DNA of 64,000 bases, taken from Acidimicrobiia bacterium (GTDB lineage: Bacteria > Actinomycetota > Acidimicrobiia > Spongiisociales > Spongiisociaceae). A program made the translations under genes and the position numbers. Below, piece after piece: positions 17,798 through 27,158 of this stretch (positions are counted from its first letter, which is position 1; every line of letters begins with the position of its first letter). The stretch covers positions 16,763 to 80,762 of the forward strand of contig JAJEIM010000001.1 of the NCBI GenBank assembly GCA_022827785.1. Reading direction: 5' to 3'. Below the pieces are notes generated by a model that was not told where the DNA came from, did no database searches, and saw nothing but the letters and a program-made list of their open reading frames with translations.

Positions 17798-19192
17798 CTA
17801 CTCGTCATCATCGAAGTTCTCCGGCATGAGAACGAACTCGGGATAGGACTCCATACCGAGCTCGGCCACGTCCTGGCCCATCTGCTCGGCCTGGACGGAT
17901 ACGCGTAGGCCGATGGTCCGATCGATCAGGGTCCAGACTGTCCAGGAAACGGCGAACACGAACGCTCCCACCGCAACGATACCGATCAGCTGTACCCCGA
18001 AGGTGGCGTCGGCATTGTCGAAGGCGGCGGCCAGAGTTCCCCAGATACCGCAGACGAGGTGGGCGGGAATCGCTCCCACCACGTCATCGACCTTGAGTTG
18101 CTCGAGGGTCTTGATCCCGAGCGTGCATAGGACGCCGCCTATGGCCCCGATGATGACCGCCCAGTAGAGATTGTTGTGGGTCGGGGCAGCGGTGATGGAG
18201 ACCAGACCGGCGATGGCGCCGTTCAGGCCCGCGAACAGATCGATTCGCCCCAGGAGCGGCCTGGAGACCGCCAGGGCGGCGAGTACGCCGGCGCACGCCG
18301 CCAAGTTGGTGTTGACCAGCACGGTGCTCATGGCCACGGCATCGAGAGCCGATCCGAGAGCCAACTGGGACCCGCCGTTGAAGCCGAACCAGCCCAGCCA
18401 GAGGATGAACACTCCGAGTGTCACCAGCAGAACGTTCGAGGGCGGAGTCGGCTTGACCGATCCGTCCTTGCGGAACTTACCGAGGCGGGGCCCGATGACC
18501 AGCACGCCGGCCAAGGCTGCCCAGCCGCCGACACTATGCACGATGGTCGACCCCGCGAAGTCCGCGAATCCCATCTCGGCCAGCCAGCCGCCGCCCCATG
18601 TCCATGCACCGACGATCGGGTAGATGAACGCCGCCAGAACGAGCGTGAACCCGAAGAAGGGCCACAGCTTGGCCCGTTCGGCGATCGCTCCCGACACGAT
18701 GGACGCGGTAGTGGCGACGAACACCATCTGGAAGAACCAGTCGGACAGCACGCTGTAGCTGTTCGCGACGACATCTCCGACGGCGCCCGCCTGGCCGCCC
18801 ACCAGGTCGATCTCGGCCGGCGACGCCGAGTAGAAGAACTGGAACGACCCGATCACGTCGCCCACGTTCACGTACATCAGGTTGTAGCCGATCACGTAGT
18901 AGGCGAGACAGGCGATCGAGAAGATCCCGATGTTCTTCAGGCAGATCATCGACGAGTTCTTGGTTCGGACCGCGCCCGACTCGAGCATGGTGAAGCCGGC
19001 GCACATCCACATCACGAGCGCACCCCATACGAGGAAGGAGAACGTGTTGAGGATGAACGCCACCTCGCCCTCGGCCATCTCCGCAGCCGAGGCCACGGTG
19101 GGGCGGAGGAGGAGCAAGCCCAGGGTCAGTATCCCTGCGACGATGATCCTGGTTCTCGACTTGGAGCGCCCCCGCTGCGCAATTAGGTCCAT
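17798..19192 (-). CDS. amt: Ammonium transporter
   Basis: 464 residues. N-terminal signal-like segment, then 11 hydrophobic helices of the Amt/MEP/Rh fold. Conserved sites are FADFAGSTIVHSVGG, holding the first pore His, and DVVGAIPAHLVCGIWGTLA, holding the second pore His. The segment GAWTWGGGWLAEMGF is typical of bacterial and methanogen Amt proteins. The C-terminus is acidic. No glnK/PII gene adjoins it, which is unusual for amt. A hairpin at 19204-19225 lies just upstream of its GGGAGGA ribosome site. Confidence 0.93.
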   Translation of the reverse strand: MDLIAQRGRSKSRTRIIVAGILTLGLLLLRPTVASAAEMAEGEVAFILNTFSFLVWGALVMWMCAGFTMLESGAVRTKNSSMICLKNIGIFSIACLAYYVIGYNLMYVNVGDVIGSFQFFYSASPAEIDLVGGQAGAVGDVVANSYSVLSDWFFQMVFVATTASIVSGAIAERAKLWPFFGFTLVLAAFIYPIVGAWTWGGGWLAEMGFADFAGSTIVHSVGGWAALAGVLVIGPRLGKFRKDGSVKPTPPSNVLLVTLGVFILWLGWFGFNGGSQLALGSALDAVAMSTVLVNTNLAACAGVLAALAVSRPLLGRIDLFAGLNGAIAGLVSITAAPTHNNLYWAVIIGAIGGVLCTLGIKTLEQLKVDDVVGAIPAHLVCGIWGTLAAAFDNADATFGVQLIGIVAVGAFVFAVSWTVWTLIDRTIGLRVSVQAEQMGQDVAELGMESYPEFVLMPENFDDDE

Positions 19193-19203
19193 GCGAATCC
19201 TCC

Positions 19204-19225
19204 CTCGACGAACGGATCCGTCGAG
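19204..19225. promoter_or_regulatory. Inverted repeat in the amt 5' leader
   Basis: CTCGACG-N8-CGTCGAG, perfect 7-bp arms, lies about 12 nt before the amt ATG and immediately before its ribosome site. It could be an operator or an RNA hairpin. Confidence 0.4.
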
Positions 19226-19297
19226 TCTAGAGCAAGGAGACGGTGCCGGGCCGGAATGACCGCCACAGGTGTATGCGGGACCGCCAACAGTCTCAGG

Positions 19298-19325
19298 TTG
19301 CGATTGCCATATCCCCCTCTAGACT
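19298..19325 (+). promoter_or_regulatory. Candidate promoter of rpmB
   Basis: TTGCGA (19298-19303) and TAGACT (19320-19325) with a 16-nt spacer resemble housekeeping -35 and -10 boxes, 37 nt upstream of the rpmB ATG. Confidence 0.45.
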
Positions 19326-19362
19326 GGCGTCCCGCACCTGCACTCCGATCCGGGGAGTCGAC

Positions 19363-19599
19363 ATGTCCAGAATCTGCATGGTCACCGGTAAGAAGCCGAC
19401 GTTCGGCAAGAAAGTCTCGTTCTCCCACAAGCGATCCAGCCGGCGCTGGACCCCGAACGTCCAGAAGAAGCGCTACTGGGTTCCCTCGCAGCGCCGCTAC
19501 GTGACCCTCACAGTCAGCACCAAGGGGATCAAGACCATCGACAAGAAGGGGATCGAGTCGGTGATGGCGGACCTCAAGCGGCGAGGCATCAAGGTCTGA
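19363..19599 (+). CDS. rpmB: 50S ribosomal protein L28
   Basis: 78 residues, the usual length. Starts [15 protein letters not shown], and the basic core [21 protein letters not shown] is characteristic of L28, including the conserved S-H-(A/K) and R-x-W-x-P-N motifs. It is a structural protein of the large subunit. ATG at 19363 follows GGGGAG; longer in-frame extensions add non-L28 sequence. It stands alone, divergent from amt and convergent with an ABC ATPase gene. Confidence 0.95.
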   Translation: MSRICMVTGKKPTFGKKVSFSHKRSSRRWTPNVQKKRYWVPSQRRYVTLTVSTKGIKTIDKKGIESVMADLKRRGIKV

Positions 19600-19617
19600 T
19601 CCTCCGGTGGGGGGTTC

Positions 19618-20409
19618 TCATTCCGCTCCCATCGCCAGGTAGCGACCGTTCGACGACTCGACCACCAACGGCATGCCGTAGATGGCGGTCAGGGTCCTTC
19701 CCGTCAGTACCTCCCGTGTCCGACCTGACGCCCGCACCCTCCCCGCGGCCAGGATCAGGATGTCCTCGAAGCCGGGTGGGATCTCCTCCGCATGGTGGGT
19801 CACCAGGATCACTGTGAGCGTCCGCGCTCCATCCCCCATCGCTGCCAGGGAGGCGATCAACCTCTCCCTGGCTCCGAGATCCAGACCGGTTCCCGGCTCG
19901 TCCAGCAGCAACAGTTCGGGTCGTGCCATCAGGGCCCGGGCGATCAGCACCCGCTTCTTCTCGCCATCCGACAGGGTGGCGAACTCTCGATCCGCCATGG
20001 CGTCCACCCCCATCAGCTCCATCTGCTGATCGGCGTAGCGGCGGTCCTCCGGTGTGTAGGAGTGCCATCTGGTGTCCACGAAGGCGGCGTGGAGCCCGGT
20101 CATGACCACGTCCCGGCACGGCAGGTACCGCCGAACCAGGGCGGACGGAGCTGGTCCCACGTATCCGATCCGGGGCCGGAGCCGGCGGACGTCGGTGCGT
20201 CCCATGCGCTCGCCCAGGATGGTGGCCGTGCCACTGGTCGGGAACTGGTAGGTCGAAATGACCTGCAGCAGGGTGGTCTTGCCTGCGCCGTTGGGTCCGA
20301 ACAGCACCCAGCGTTCGCCGATCCCGACTCTCCAGTCGATCCCGGAGACGAGCTGTTTGCCGGCCTTCTTGACCGTCACGCCACGGAGGTCGATGGCCGG
20401 GACGCCCAA
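19618..20409 (-). CDS. ABC transporter ATP-binding protein (YlmA/ModF-like stand-alone)
   Basis: 263 residues. Walker A FGPNGAGKTT near residue 39, signature LSDGEKKRV (family LSGGQ variant), Walker B LLLLDEPGTGLD and switch HHAEE are all visible. No permease is encoded beside it. The sequence resembles the Bacillus YlmA and iron-complex groups of single ATPase proteins. It is followed on the same strand by a hydroxyacid dehydrogenase 8 nt away. Its partner and substrate are unknown. Confidence 0.82.
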   Translation of the reverse strand: MGVPAIDLRGVTVKKAGKQLVSGIDWRVGIGERWVLFGPNGAGKTTLLQVISTYQFPTSGTATILGERMGRTDVRRLRPRIGYVGPAPSALVRRYLPCRDVVMTGLHAAFVDTRWHSYTPEDRRYADQQMELMGVDAMADREFATLSDGEKKRVLIARALMARPELLLLDEPGTGLDLGARERLIASLAAMGDGARTLTVILVTHHAEEIPPGFEDILILAAGRVRASGRTREVLTGRTLTAIYGMPLVVESSNGRYLAMGAE

Positions 20410-20417
20410 TCCCGACC

Positions 20418-21338
20418 TCAGTAGCCTTGGCGCGGGTCGTAGAGGGGGAAGGGTGGCTCCCCTCGCTGGAGGCGCCGGATGTTGGCCGCGATCAGAGGCG
20501 CCGCAGTCGGTGCTCTGGTGAAGCCGCTGGTGTGGGGGGTGATGCGGACCCGGGGGTGGTCCCAGAGCGGCGAGTCGGCAGGGAGAGGCTCGGTCTCGGT
20601 GACGTCCAGCACGGCGGCGGAGAGGACCCCCTCGTCGAGGGCTGATACGAGGTCGGATTCGATCGTGGTGGCGCCCCGGCCTAGGGAGATGTAGATCGAA
20701 CCGGGCGTGAAGCGTTCCAGGATCCCCGCATCGATCAGCCCCCGGGTCTCAGGGGTATGGGGAAGCACATTGATCACGGCTCCGGAGGCTGAGACCATTT
20801 CCTCGAGACCGTCGCGGCCCCGGTAGTGGGTGACGCCCTCCTCGTGGCCTCCGGTCCGGGTCCACGCATTGACCGGGTAGCCGAGCACGGCCAGGCACTC
20901 CCCGATGCGACGACCGATGGCGCCGAAGCCCAGGATGCCGACCGGGAAGCTACCCGTGGGAGTGGCCCGGATCGGCCTCCACACCTTCGCCGCCTGCTGG
21001 TCGAGGTAGGTGTGCAGCTTGCGATGGAAGTGCACCACCCAGTGGGCGGCGTAGGCGGCCATCTCGTCTGCCATCGTCGCGTCGGCCATCCGAACGATGG
21101 GAACGTCCGGATAGTCGCCGCCGGCGAACTGCTCGACCCCGGCAGTCGTCGCCAGGATGGCGCGCAGGTTCGGGTAGCGCCTCAGATCTTCCGTGTCGTG
21201 GGTCCAGAAGATCGCGTACTCGACGGAATCGGGGTCGTCGATGTCCGGCCAGAACTGGATCTTCATGTCCGGGAGTTCCCGGGACAGTATCTCGAACCAC
21301 TCGGCCCGTTCCGAATAGGGGTTCAGCATGATCGACAC
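20418..21338 (-). CDS. D-2-hydroxyacid dehydrogenase, GhrA-like
   Basis: 306 residues, close to glyoxylate/hydroxypyruvate reductase A. NAD(P) motif VGILGFGAIGRRIGE is near residue 135. The catalytic Arg is in ISLGRGAT, the Glu in VTETEPLP, and His in ITPHTSG. It reduces 2-keto acids such as glyoxylate or hydroxypyruvate, cofactor unassigned. GTG at 21338 (MSIMLNPYS) gives the usual family start; the open frame extends upstream but that part has no family character and overlaps the divergent gene. 8 nt upstream of the ABC ATPase gene on the same strand. Confidence 0.83.
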   Translation of the reverse strand: MSIMLNPYSERAEWFEILSRELPDMKIQFWPDIDDPDSVEYAIFWTHDTEDLRRYPNLRAILATTAGVEQFAGGDYPDVPIVRMADATMADEMAAYAAHWVVHFHRKLHTYLDQQAAKVWRPIRATPTGSFPVGILGFGAIGRRIGECLAVLGYPVNAWTRTGGHEEGVTHYRGRDGLEEMVSASGAVINVLPHTPETRGLIDAGILERFTPGSIYISLGRGATTIESDLVSALDEGVLSAAVLDVTETEPLPADSPLWDHPRVRITPHTSGFTRAPTAAPLIAANIRRLQRGEPPFPLYDPRQGY

Positions 21339-21510
21339 GTGACAAGTCAACCAGATTGTCGGGACCGATATGTCGAATGGTCGGACGGCCGGGCCCGTAG
21401 ACGCTGTTGCTCTCGGCGCCCGACGGTACCCATCGCCCTCCGGCTGCCGCTGTCCCGACCCGGCGACCGTGCGGACGCGACCGCTACCGTTCAGGCCAAA
21501 AGGAGGACTC

Positions 21511-22080
21511 ATGCCCGAGATGCTTCCGTGGACCTCTTCTAAGGATGCCAACCGGCTTCTCGCCACCAGTCCGTTGGCTCTCATGATCGGGATGCTGCTG
21601 GACCAGCAGGTGAGGATGGAGGTGGCCTTCCATTCCCCGCATGCCCTCGCGGAACGGCTGGGGCGGCCGCTGGACGCGGCCCACATCGCCGCCGTCGACG
21701 GGGACGAATTGGAGGCGGTGTTCCGGGGCCCGCCGGCTCTCCACCGCTTTCCGAACGCCATGGCCCGTCGCACGCAGGCGCTGTGCCAGGCGCTCTCGGA
21801 CCATTACGACGGTGACGCGGCGGCCATCTGGAGGACCGCTGCAGACGGTCGCGAACTGCTGAGGCGGCTCAAGAAGCTCCCCGGATTCGGCGACGCCAAG
21901 GCGCGCATCTTTGCGGGCATCGTCGGCAAGCGGCTCGGTGAGGGCCCCCCGGGATGGGAGGAGGTGGCCGCCGACTGGCCCTCCATCGCCGACATCGCCG
22001 AGTTCGACCAGATCGATGCGCTGCGGCAAGCCAAGGCGCGCATGAAGGCGGAGCAGAAGGCGGCCAAGGGCCGGCGGTGA
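21511..22080 (+). CDS. HhH-GPD-type base excision repair protein
   Basis: 189 residues. Contains LLDQQVRMEVAF near residue 30 and a helix-hairpin-helix element KKLPGFGDAKARIFAG near 120, which fits the actinobacterial HhH-GPD family. The lysine-rich tail (KARMKAEQKAAKGRR) may help bind DNA. No iron-sulfur cysteines are present. Start ATG at 21511 sits behind AAAAGGAGGACTC. Its stop overlaps the GTG of the uridine kinase gene. Confidence 0.8.
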   Translation: MPEMLPWTSSKDANRLLATSPLALMIGMLLDQQVRMEVAFHSPHALAERLGRPLDAAHIAAVDGDELEAVFRGPPALHRFPNAMARRTQALCQALSDHYDGDAAAIWRTAADGRELLRRLKKLPGFGDAKARIFAGIVGKRLGEGPPGWEEVAADWPSIADIAEFDQIDALRQAKARMKAEQKAAKGRR

Positions 22081-22748
22081 GCACGTCCGGGGGGTTCCGG
22101 GTGGGAGAGGGAGACCGGGACCGGCAGACCGGGCACCCCTTCGTGATCGGTGTGGCGGGCGGATCGGGCTCGGGCAAGAGCACGATCTGCCAGGCGATCG
22201 TCGACCGGATCGGCCCGGACCACGTGGCGCTGATCGCCCATGACGCCTACTACCGGCACCGGCCCGAGATCTCCTACGAGGAGCGGACCAGGGTCAACTA
22301 CGACCATCCCGACTCGCTCGAGACCGAACTGCTCCTGGCCCACCTGGAGGGCCTGGCGGCTGGGGAGACCATCCAGCACCCGTTGTACGACTTCACCAGG
22401 CACCTGCGCCGGTCCCGGACCCTCGCCATCCCGCCGCGGCCGGTGATCCTGATCGAGGGGATACTGACGCTGGTGGACCCCGACCTGCGGGAGAGGCTGG
22501 ACCTCCGGGTGTTCGTGGACACCGATGCCGACCTGAGGGTGTTGCGCCGGGTCGAGCGGGACATGCGGGAGAGAGGGCGATCGCTCGAATCGATCATCGC
22601 CCAGTACCAGGCCACCGTGAAACCCATGCACGAGCGGTTCGTGGTGCCCTCCAAGCGGCACGCCGACCTGATCATCCCCGAGGGATACAACCGTCAGGCG
22701 GTAGGAGCGCTGGTGGCCTCGATCCGGGAAGTCCTCAACCGTCCGTAG
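22077..22748 (+). CDS. udk: Uridine kinase
   Basis: 223 residues. P-loop GGSGSGKST, then the uridine-binding signature HDAYYRHRPEISYEERTRVN and NYDHPDSLETELL, and a lid region RDMRERGRSLESI. Phosphorylates uridine or cytidine in pyrimidine salvage. GTG at 22077 gives a GTGA overlap with the preceding repair gene; GTG at 22101 is an alternative that would trim a non-conserved leader. Confidence 0.88.
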   Translation: MSTSGGFRVGEGDRDRQTGHPFVIGVAGGSGSGKSTICQAIVDRIGPDHVALIAHDAYYRHRPEISYEERTRVNYDHPDSLETELLLAHLEGLAAGETIQHPLYDFTRHLRRSRTLAIPPRPVILIEGILTLVDPDLRERLDLRVFVDTDADLRVLRRVERDMRERGRSLESIIAQYQATVKPMHERFVVPSKRHADLIIPEGYNRQAVGALVASIREVLNRP

Positions 22749-22798
22749 CCACCCGCGGGAGGAACCGTGCCGGAGCCGGAGCGTACAGGCGGCCGCCA

Positions 22799-22804
22799 TA
22801 TACT
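22799..22804 (+). promoter_or_regulatory. -10-like hexamer giving a probable leaderless proC transcript
   Basis: TATACT ends 6 nt before the proC ATG, and no good ribosome site lies in between. This is the arrangement expected for a leaderless mRNA. Confidence 0.45.
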
Positions 22805-22810
22805 CGGGCT

Positions 22811-23626
22811 ATGGATCGGTCCTCCATCGCAATCGTCGGGGTCGGCGCCATGGGCGGAGCCCTGCTCTCCGGCCTGCTCGAGGCCGGCTGGACCCCTGCG
22901 GACCTGACGCTGATCGAGGCCTACGAACCTAGGGCCGCGGAGTTGCGGGAGAACACCGGCTGCCGGACCGTGGGCGAGCCGTCAGACGGCATCGACGGCC
23001 AGGACATCGTGGTGCTGGCCGTGAAACCCCAGGACATCCATGTCGCTCTGAGTCAACTGGCCGAGGTATTGACGGCGGATCAGGTGCTCGTGGCGCTGGT
23101 GGCCGGGGTTCCGATCAGCGTGTACGAGCGGGCCCTGGGCGAAATGCCCGTGATCCGGACCATGCCCAACACGCCGGCACTGGTCGGCGAGGGGATCACA
23201 GCCTGCTCTCCCGGCGCGCACGCCACTGCTGACCACATGGCTGCGGCCCGGGCCGTGCTGTCGGCCGTCGGCCTGGTGGAGGAGGTCGATGAGGTCCTGA
23301 TGGACGCGGTGACCGCGGTCTCCGGGAGCGGTCCGGCCTATGCCTACCTGCTGGCCGAGGCGATGATTGCCGAGGGGGTCCGGCAGGGACTCGATCCCGA
23401 AACGGCACTGCGGCTGGCGGCTCGGACCATCAGGGGCGCGGGGACCATGATGGAGTCCTCCGATGACGACCCCTCCGTCCTGCGTCAACGGGTGGCGTCT
23501 CCGGGCGGCACCACCGCCGAGGCTCTGGCGGTAATGGACCAGGGCGGCTTCGTGGACGTGGTCCGTGAGGCGGTTGCCGCCGCTACCGAACGCTCCATAG
23601 AACTAGGAGAGATCGCCGCCGGCTAG
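22811..23626 (+). CDS. proC: Pyrroline-5-carboxylate reductase
   Basis: 271 residues, normal length. N-terminal Rossmann motif IVGVGAMGGALLSGLLE, middle RTMPNTPALVGEG, and the C-terminal signature AYLLAEAMIAEGVRQGLDPETALRLA with SPGGTTAEAL near the end. Catalyses the last step of proline synthesis using NAD(P)H. No ribosome site is visible; a TATACT hexamer lies just before the ATG. Confidence 0.95.
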   Translation: MDRSSIAIVGVGAMGGALLSGLLEAGWTPADLTLIEAYEPRAAELRENTGCRTVGEPSDGIDGQDIVVLAVKPQDIHVALSQLAEVLTADQVLVALVAGVPISVYERALGEMPVIRTMPNTPALVGEGITACSPGAHATADHMAAARAVLSAVGLVEEVDEVLMDAVTAVSGSGPAYAYLLAEAMIAEGVRQGLDPETALRLAARTIRGAGTMMESSDDDPSVLRQRVASPGGTTAEALAVMDQGGFVDVVREAVAAATERSIELGEIAAG

Positions 23627-23631
23627 TTGAT

Positions 23632-23713
23632 CGTGGTCGGTCTGCTTTGCGGTCGGCGTGCTCTGGACCGCCATCGGCGCCATGTCCCACCGCCGCCACA
23701 CAGACCAACCACG
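23632..23713. repeat. Long-armed inverted repeat after proC
   Basis: Arms CGTGGTCGGTCTG (23632-23644) and CAGACCAACCACG (23701-23713) pair at 12 of 13 positions around a 56-nt interior. The 187-nt intergenic region holds no gene that I can see. The structure could end proC transcription or sit in the leader of the next gene. Confidence 0.35.
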
Positions 23714-23813
23714 GGATCCGCGATGACTAACGAACGCGCATAGCGCGAACACGTCCTAGCAACGAGCCACCGCTCTACACTTCGGGCGGCCGTCCGCACA
23801 CGGAGGAGCCCGG

Positions 23814-25958
23814 ATGCGTCGTAAGTTCACCGCCGCCGAGATACTGGTGTTCCTGGGAGTGCTGGTGGCGTTGGGAACACTGGCCAGTTGGTTTGCCGGG
23901 CAGTTTCCGGGCCACGCCGAGAGCCCCGTATCCCGCAAGGTGTTCGTCAACATCCCGACCGCGGTGGAAGCCATGTTCTACGTGGCGGTGGCGGGCTTCC
24001 TGTTCCTGACCTTCTACCTGTTCTCGCTCCGGGCCAGGAATTGGCAGCGTGGCTCGCCCGACCGGCGGACCGGTCTCTGGAGGGAGCGGCTGGAGGCCAT
24101 GGGCGCCGGGCTCCGGATGCAGACCCTCATGCGCGACCGCGGCGCCGGCCTGATGCACTCCATGGTCTACTACGGGTTCCTGGTGCTGTTCCTGGGCACG
24201 GTGACCCTGGAGATCGATCACCTGCTCCCGGCCGCTTTCAAGTTCCTCCAGGACGATGTCTACAGGGCTTATTCCTTCATCCTGGATGCGGCGGCCCTGG
24301 TGTTTCTCGGGGGGTTGGCCTGGGCTTTCGTGAGAAGGTACGGGCAGGCGCCGTGGCGCCTCCGATCCAAGACCCGACCCGAGGACTTCTGGATCCTGGT
24401 CACCCTGGCGCTGATCGGCGTCAGCGGGCTGGCAACCGAAGCGGCCCGGATCGCGGTCGAGAACCGGCCGTCGTACGAGGTGTGGTCGTTCGTGGGCTAT
24501 CCGCTCTCGCTGCTGGTTCCGCAAGGGCCGGCAGCTGGGATCCATCAGGTCATCTGGGTGATCCACGTCGCCTCCTTCCTGGCGTTCCTGGTGGTGCTTC
24601 CCACCACCAAGCTCCGGCACATGGTCACCTCGCCCGTCAACATGTTCCTCGGTCCCAAGGAACGGCCACCGGGCGCGATGCGGGAGATGCCCAACCTGAT
24701 GGAGGTCGAGGACATCGAGACCGTGGGCGCGTCGGCGGTGGGGGAGTTCACCTGGAAACAGCTGCTCGACACAGACGCATGCACCGTGTGCGGACGTTGT
24801 ACATCGGTGTGTCCGGCCAACGCCACCGGCAAAGCGCTGGATCCCCGCGAGATCGTGCTCAAGCTCGGCGAGGTGGCGTCACGGACGGCGGACCCTGCGG
24901 TGACGCCTCCGGTCTCGGTGGATGAGGCCATCACGGTGTCCGCCGACAACGTTTTCGAGCGGATCACTCCCGAGGAGCTCTGGGCCTGCACATCGTGCAA
25001 GGCATGCGACGAGATCTGCCCGGTCGACATCGAGATCCTGGACAAGATCCTCGACATGCGCCGCTACCTGGCGTTGATGGAAGCGGACTTCCCGTCCGAG
25101 CTGGGGAAGGCGTACCTGTCGATGGAGAACTCCTCCAATCCGTACGGCATGGGCCAGGCGGACCGGGCAGCGTGGACCTCCGAGCTGGACTTCGAGGTAC
25201 CGATCCTCGGCCAAGATGTCGAGACGGCCGAGTATCTCTACTGGGTGGGTTGTGCCGGCTCCTTCGACGATCGTAACCGGAAGGTGACGGTGGCTACCGC
25301 CCGGCTCCTCCATGAGGCAGGGGTCAGCTTCGCAATTCTGGGCCCCGCCGAGTTGTGCACCGGCGATCCGGCCCGGCGGTCGGGCAACGAGTTCGTCTTC
25401 CAGATGCTGGCCATCCAGAATGTCGAGACGCTCGCGGACCGGGGGGTGAGGAAGGTCATCACCCAGTGCCCGCACTGCTTCAACACCCTCAAAAACGAGT
25501 ACCCGCAGTTCGGCGGCGACTACGAGGTGATCCACCACAGCCAGGTCCTGTCCGACCTGGTGGAGCAGGGCCTCCTACGGACCAGGAACGGGAAGTCGAA
25601 GACGGTGACCTACCACGACTCCTGCTACCTCGGGCGCCACAACGGCGTGTACATGGCGCCCCGGGGGGTGGTGGCCTCCATCGGCGGGGTCAACGTGGTG
25701 GAAATGGGTCGGTCCGGGACCCGCTCGTTCTGTTGCGGCGCCGGCGGCTCGCAGATGTGGATGGAGGAGCGAGTGGGCAAGAAGGTCAACATCGAGCGGG
25801 CTGAGGAAGCGGTGGCAACCGGCGCGGACGAGGTGGCTGTGGCCTGTCCCTTCTGTTACGTGATGCTCGATGACGGCGTGCGCGAACTCGGTGAAGAGGA
25901 GTCGGTAGCCGTACGGGACATCTCGATGATCTTGGCCGACTCCGTCTTCGACGAGTAG
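23814..25958 (+). CDS. Membrane-anchored iron-sulfur oxidoreductase, EtfD-like
   Basis: 714 residues. About six N-terminal TMs (to residue 265) resemble the nitrate-reductase gamma/cytochrome b-type membrane domain. Two 4Fe-4S motifs follow: [12 protein letters not shown] (residues 323-334) and [12 protein letters not shown] (near 392-403). The C-terminal half has two CCG domains ending with [12 protein letters not shown] and ACPFCYVML. The architecture matches mycobacterial Rv0338c (EtfD), which passes electrons from acyl-CoA dehydrogenases via ETF to menaquinone. etfAB genes are not nearby. ATG at 23814 follows GGAGGAG. Confidence 0.85.
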   Translation: MRRKFTAAEILVFLGVLVALGTLASWFAGQFPGHAESPVSRKVFVNIPTAVEAMFYVAVAGFLFLTFYLFSLRARNWQRGSPDRRTGLWRERLEAMGAGLRMQTLMRDRGAGLMHSMVYYGFLVLFLGTVTLEIDHLLPAAFKFLQDDVYRAYSFILDAAALVFLGGLAWAFVRRYGQAPWRLRSKTRPEDFWILVTLALIGVSGLATEAARIAVENRPSYEVWSFVGYPLSLLVPQGPAAGIHQVIWVIHVASFLAFLVVLPTTKLRHMVTSPVNMFLGPKERPPGAMREMPNLMEVEDIETVGASAVGEFTWKQLLDTDACTVCGRCTSVCPANATGKALDPREIVLKLGEVASRTADPAVTPPVSVDEAITVSADNVFERITPEELWACTSCKACDEICPVDIEILDKILDMRRYLALMEADFPSELGKAYLSMENSSNPYGMGQADRAAWTSELDFEVPILGQDVETAEYLYWVGCAGSFDDRNRKVTVATARLLHEAGVSFAILGPAELCTGDPARRSGNEFVFQMLAIQNVETLADRGVRKVITQCPHCFNTLKNEYPQFGGDYEVIHHSQVLSDLVEQGLLRTRNGKSKTVTYHDSCYLGRHNGVYMAPRGVVASIGGVNVVEMGRSGTRSFCCGAGGSQMWMEERVGKKVNIERAEEAVATGADEVAVACPFCYVMLDDGVRELGEEESVAVRDISMILADSVFDE

Positions 25959-25997
25959 CCCCTGATTCTCCACGGATCCTGTTCTTGATGTGAGTGA

Positions 25998-26018
25998 TCG
26001 GGAGCCTCGCTCTCCCGA
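25998..26018. terminator. Hairpin downstream of the EtfD-like gene
   Basis: TCGGGAG-N7-CTCCCGA, a 7-bp perfect stem 40 nt after the stop, without a T-tract. The rest of the 288-nt stretch 25959-26246 holds nothing I can name. Confidence 0.3.
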
Positions 26019-26246
26019 CCCGGGACCGGCCTCTTGGTAACCCGCCTCTGGCCGAGGCACGACGTCAGCCGCGACGTGAAAGGTGGTCGCTCGACATTGG
26101 TGGCGCTGCGCCTACCCCTACGCGGACGTGTCGGGAACGTGAAGAATCAGCACGAGAATCAGGAGGGCACACCCCGCACCGACCGGCGTTCCGATGCCGA
26201 CTATCGGGTTGACGGAACCCGTTCCGGCCCCTTCTCGCAGCCGAGA

Positions 26247-26888
26247 TCAGCCCGATACGTGTGGGGGGAGCGATCGCCACAGGTCGTCGAACTGCTCGGC
26301 GAGCAGGTCGGCTTCGGGCGCCACGTATCCGGTGTCCCCGCGGCGCTTGACGATGATTCCGATCTGCCTCAGCCAGCCCAGCACAACATGACCCTGGTAG
26401 GCGGGCGGTGCCGAGCCATCCACGGATAGAGCCGTGAAGATCTCACGGGTCGGGATGGGGTTGTCGGGCCCTCCGTTGGCGGCCAGATAGCTGACGATCG
26501 CCGCCACCTGCTGCCTGGACGCACGTACGGTGTAGCGGCTCCCGCTCTTCTTCGAGGTCACAGTCTTGACGAGCCCGTCGCGGTCCCGCGTGTACCAGGC
26601 CGATTGCCCGGTACTTCTTGCCAGATACGCCGTAAGCCGAGGGTCCTCGAGTTGAGCGTACGAGAGCGCCTGGCGGTCGGCGGATGCCCTGGACAGGCGC
26701 GCGTTCTCGGCGCGTGTGGCCGTCTCGTTGACAGCTCTGGCGAAGGAGGCCAGGTTGACCGCGTCGTCGTACCGCCCTTCGGACAGAGCGGTCTCGGCCT
26801 TCGCCCTTAACGTCTCTTCACAGTCGCGAAGGGCGGCCTCGGCCCAGGCCATGCTGTCAGCGGGTGTGGAAGTGTTTCGGCCTTTCAT
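26247..26888 (-). CDS. Hypothetical protein with possible winged-helix C-terminus
   Basis: 213 residues, family not recognised. The N-terminal half is helical and charged (TLRAKAETALSEGRYDDAVNLASFARAVNE, TPR-like spacing). The C-terminal half (VRASRQQVAAIVSYLAANGG..., then IGIIVKRRGDTGYVAPE) has the helix-turn-strand layout of a winged helix, so DNA binding is possible. The gene stands alone. The 270-nt region up to pheA shows no further gene. ATG at 26888; a coding role is likely given the length and codon pattern. Confidence 0.6.
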   Translation of the reverse strand: MKGRNTSTPADSMAWAEAALRDCEETLRAKAETALSEGRYDDAVNLASFARAVNETATRAENARLSRASADRQALSYAQLEDPRLTAYLARSTGQSAWYTRDRDGLVKTVTSKKSGSRYTVRASRQQVAAIVSYLAANGGPDNPIPTREIFTALSVDGSAPPAYQGHVVLGWLRQIGIIVKRRGDTGYVAPEADLLAEQFDDLWRSLPPHVSG

Positions 26889-27145
26889 ACCTGTCCGAGA
26901 CTTTGAAGGTGCCGGGTCTCCGGAGAACTCTGTTACCTGTGTGACAGGGGCGGTTCAGGAGTAGTATTTCCTCCGGAACTTGTTCTGCGAAGACTTGTCC
27001 TCCCAGCCTTCTCGCCGGCTCAGCGGAACAGTTGGCGCGTCCCGCCGCGATTACCACGGCCCGGCAAGGAAGGTAGCATCGAACCTCTCCTATTCACGGG
27101 ATTTACACACCGGTCTGACCCTCCTGAGGGGATATCCGTACCGAG

Positions 27146-27151
27146 TACCCT
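27146..27151 (+). promoter_or_regulatory. -10-like hexamer giving a probable leaderless pheA transcript
   Basis: TACCCT ends 7 nt before the pheA ATG and there is no purine-rich ribosome site between them. Confidence 0.35.
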
Positions 27152-27158
27152 CCGGTCC

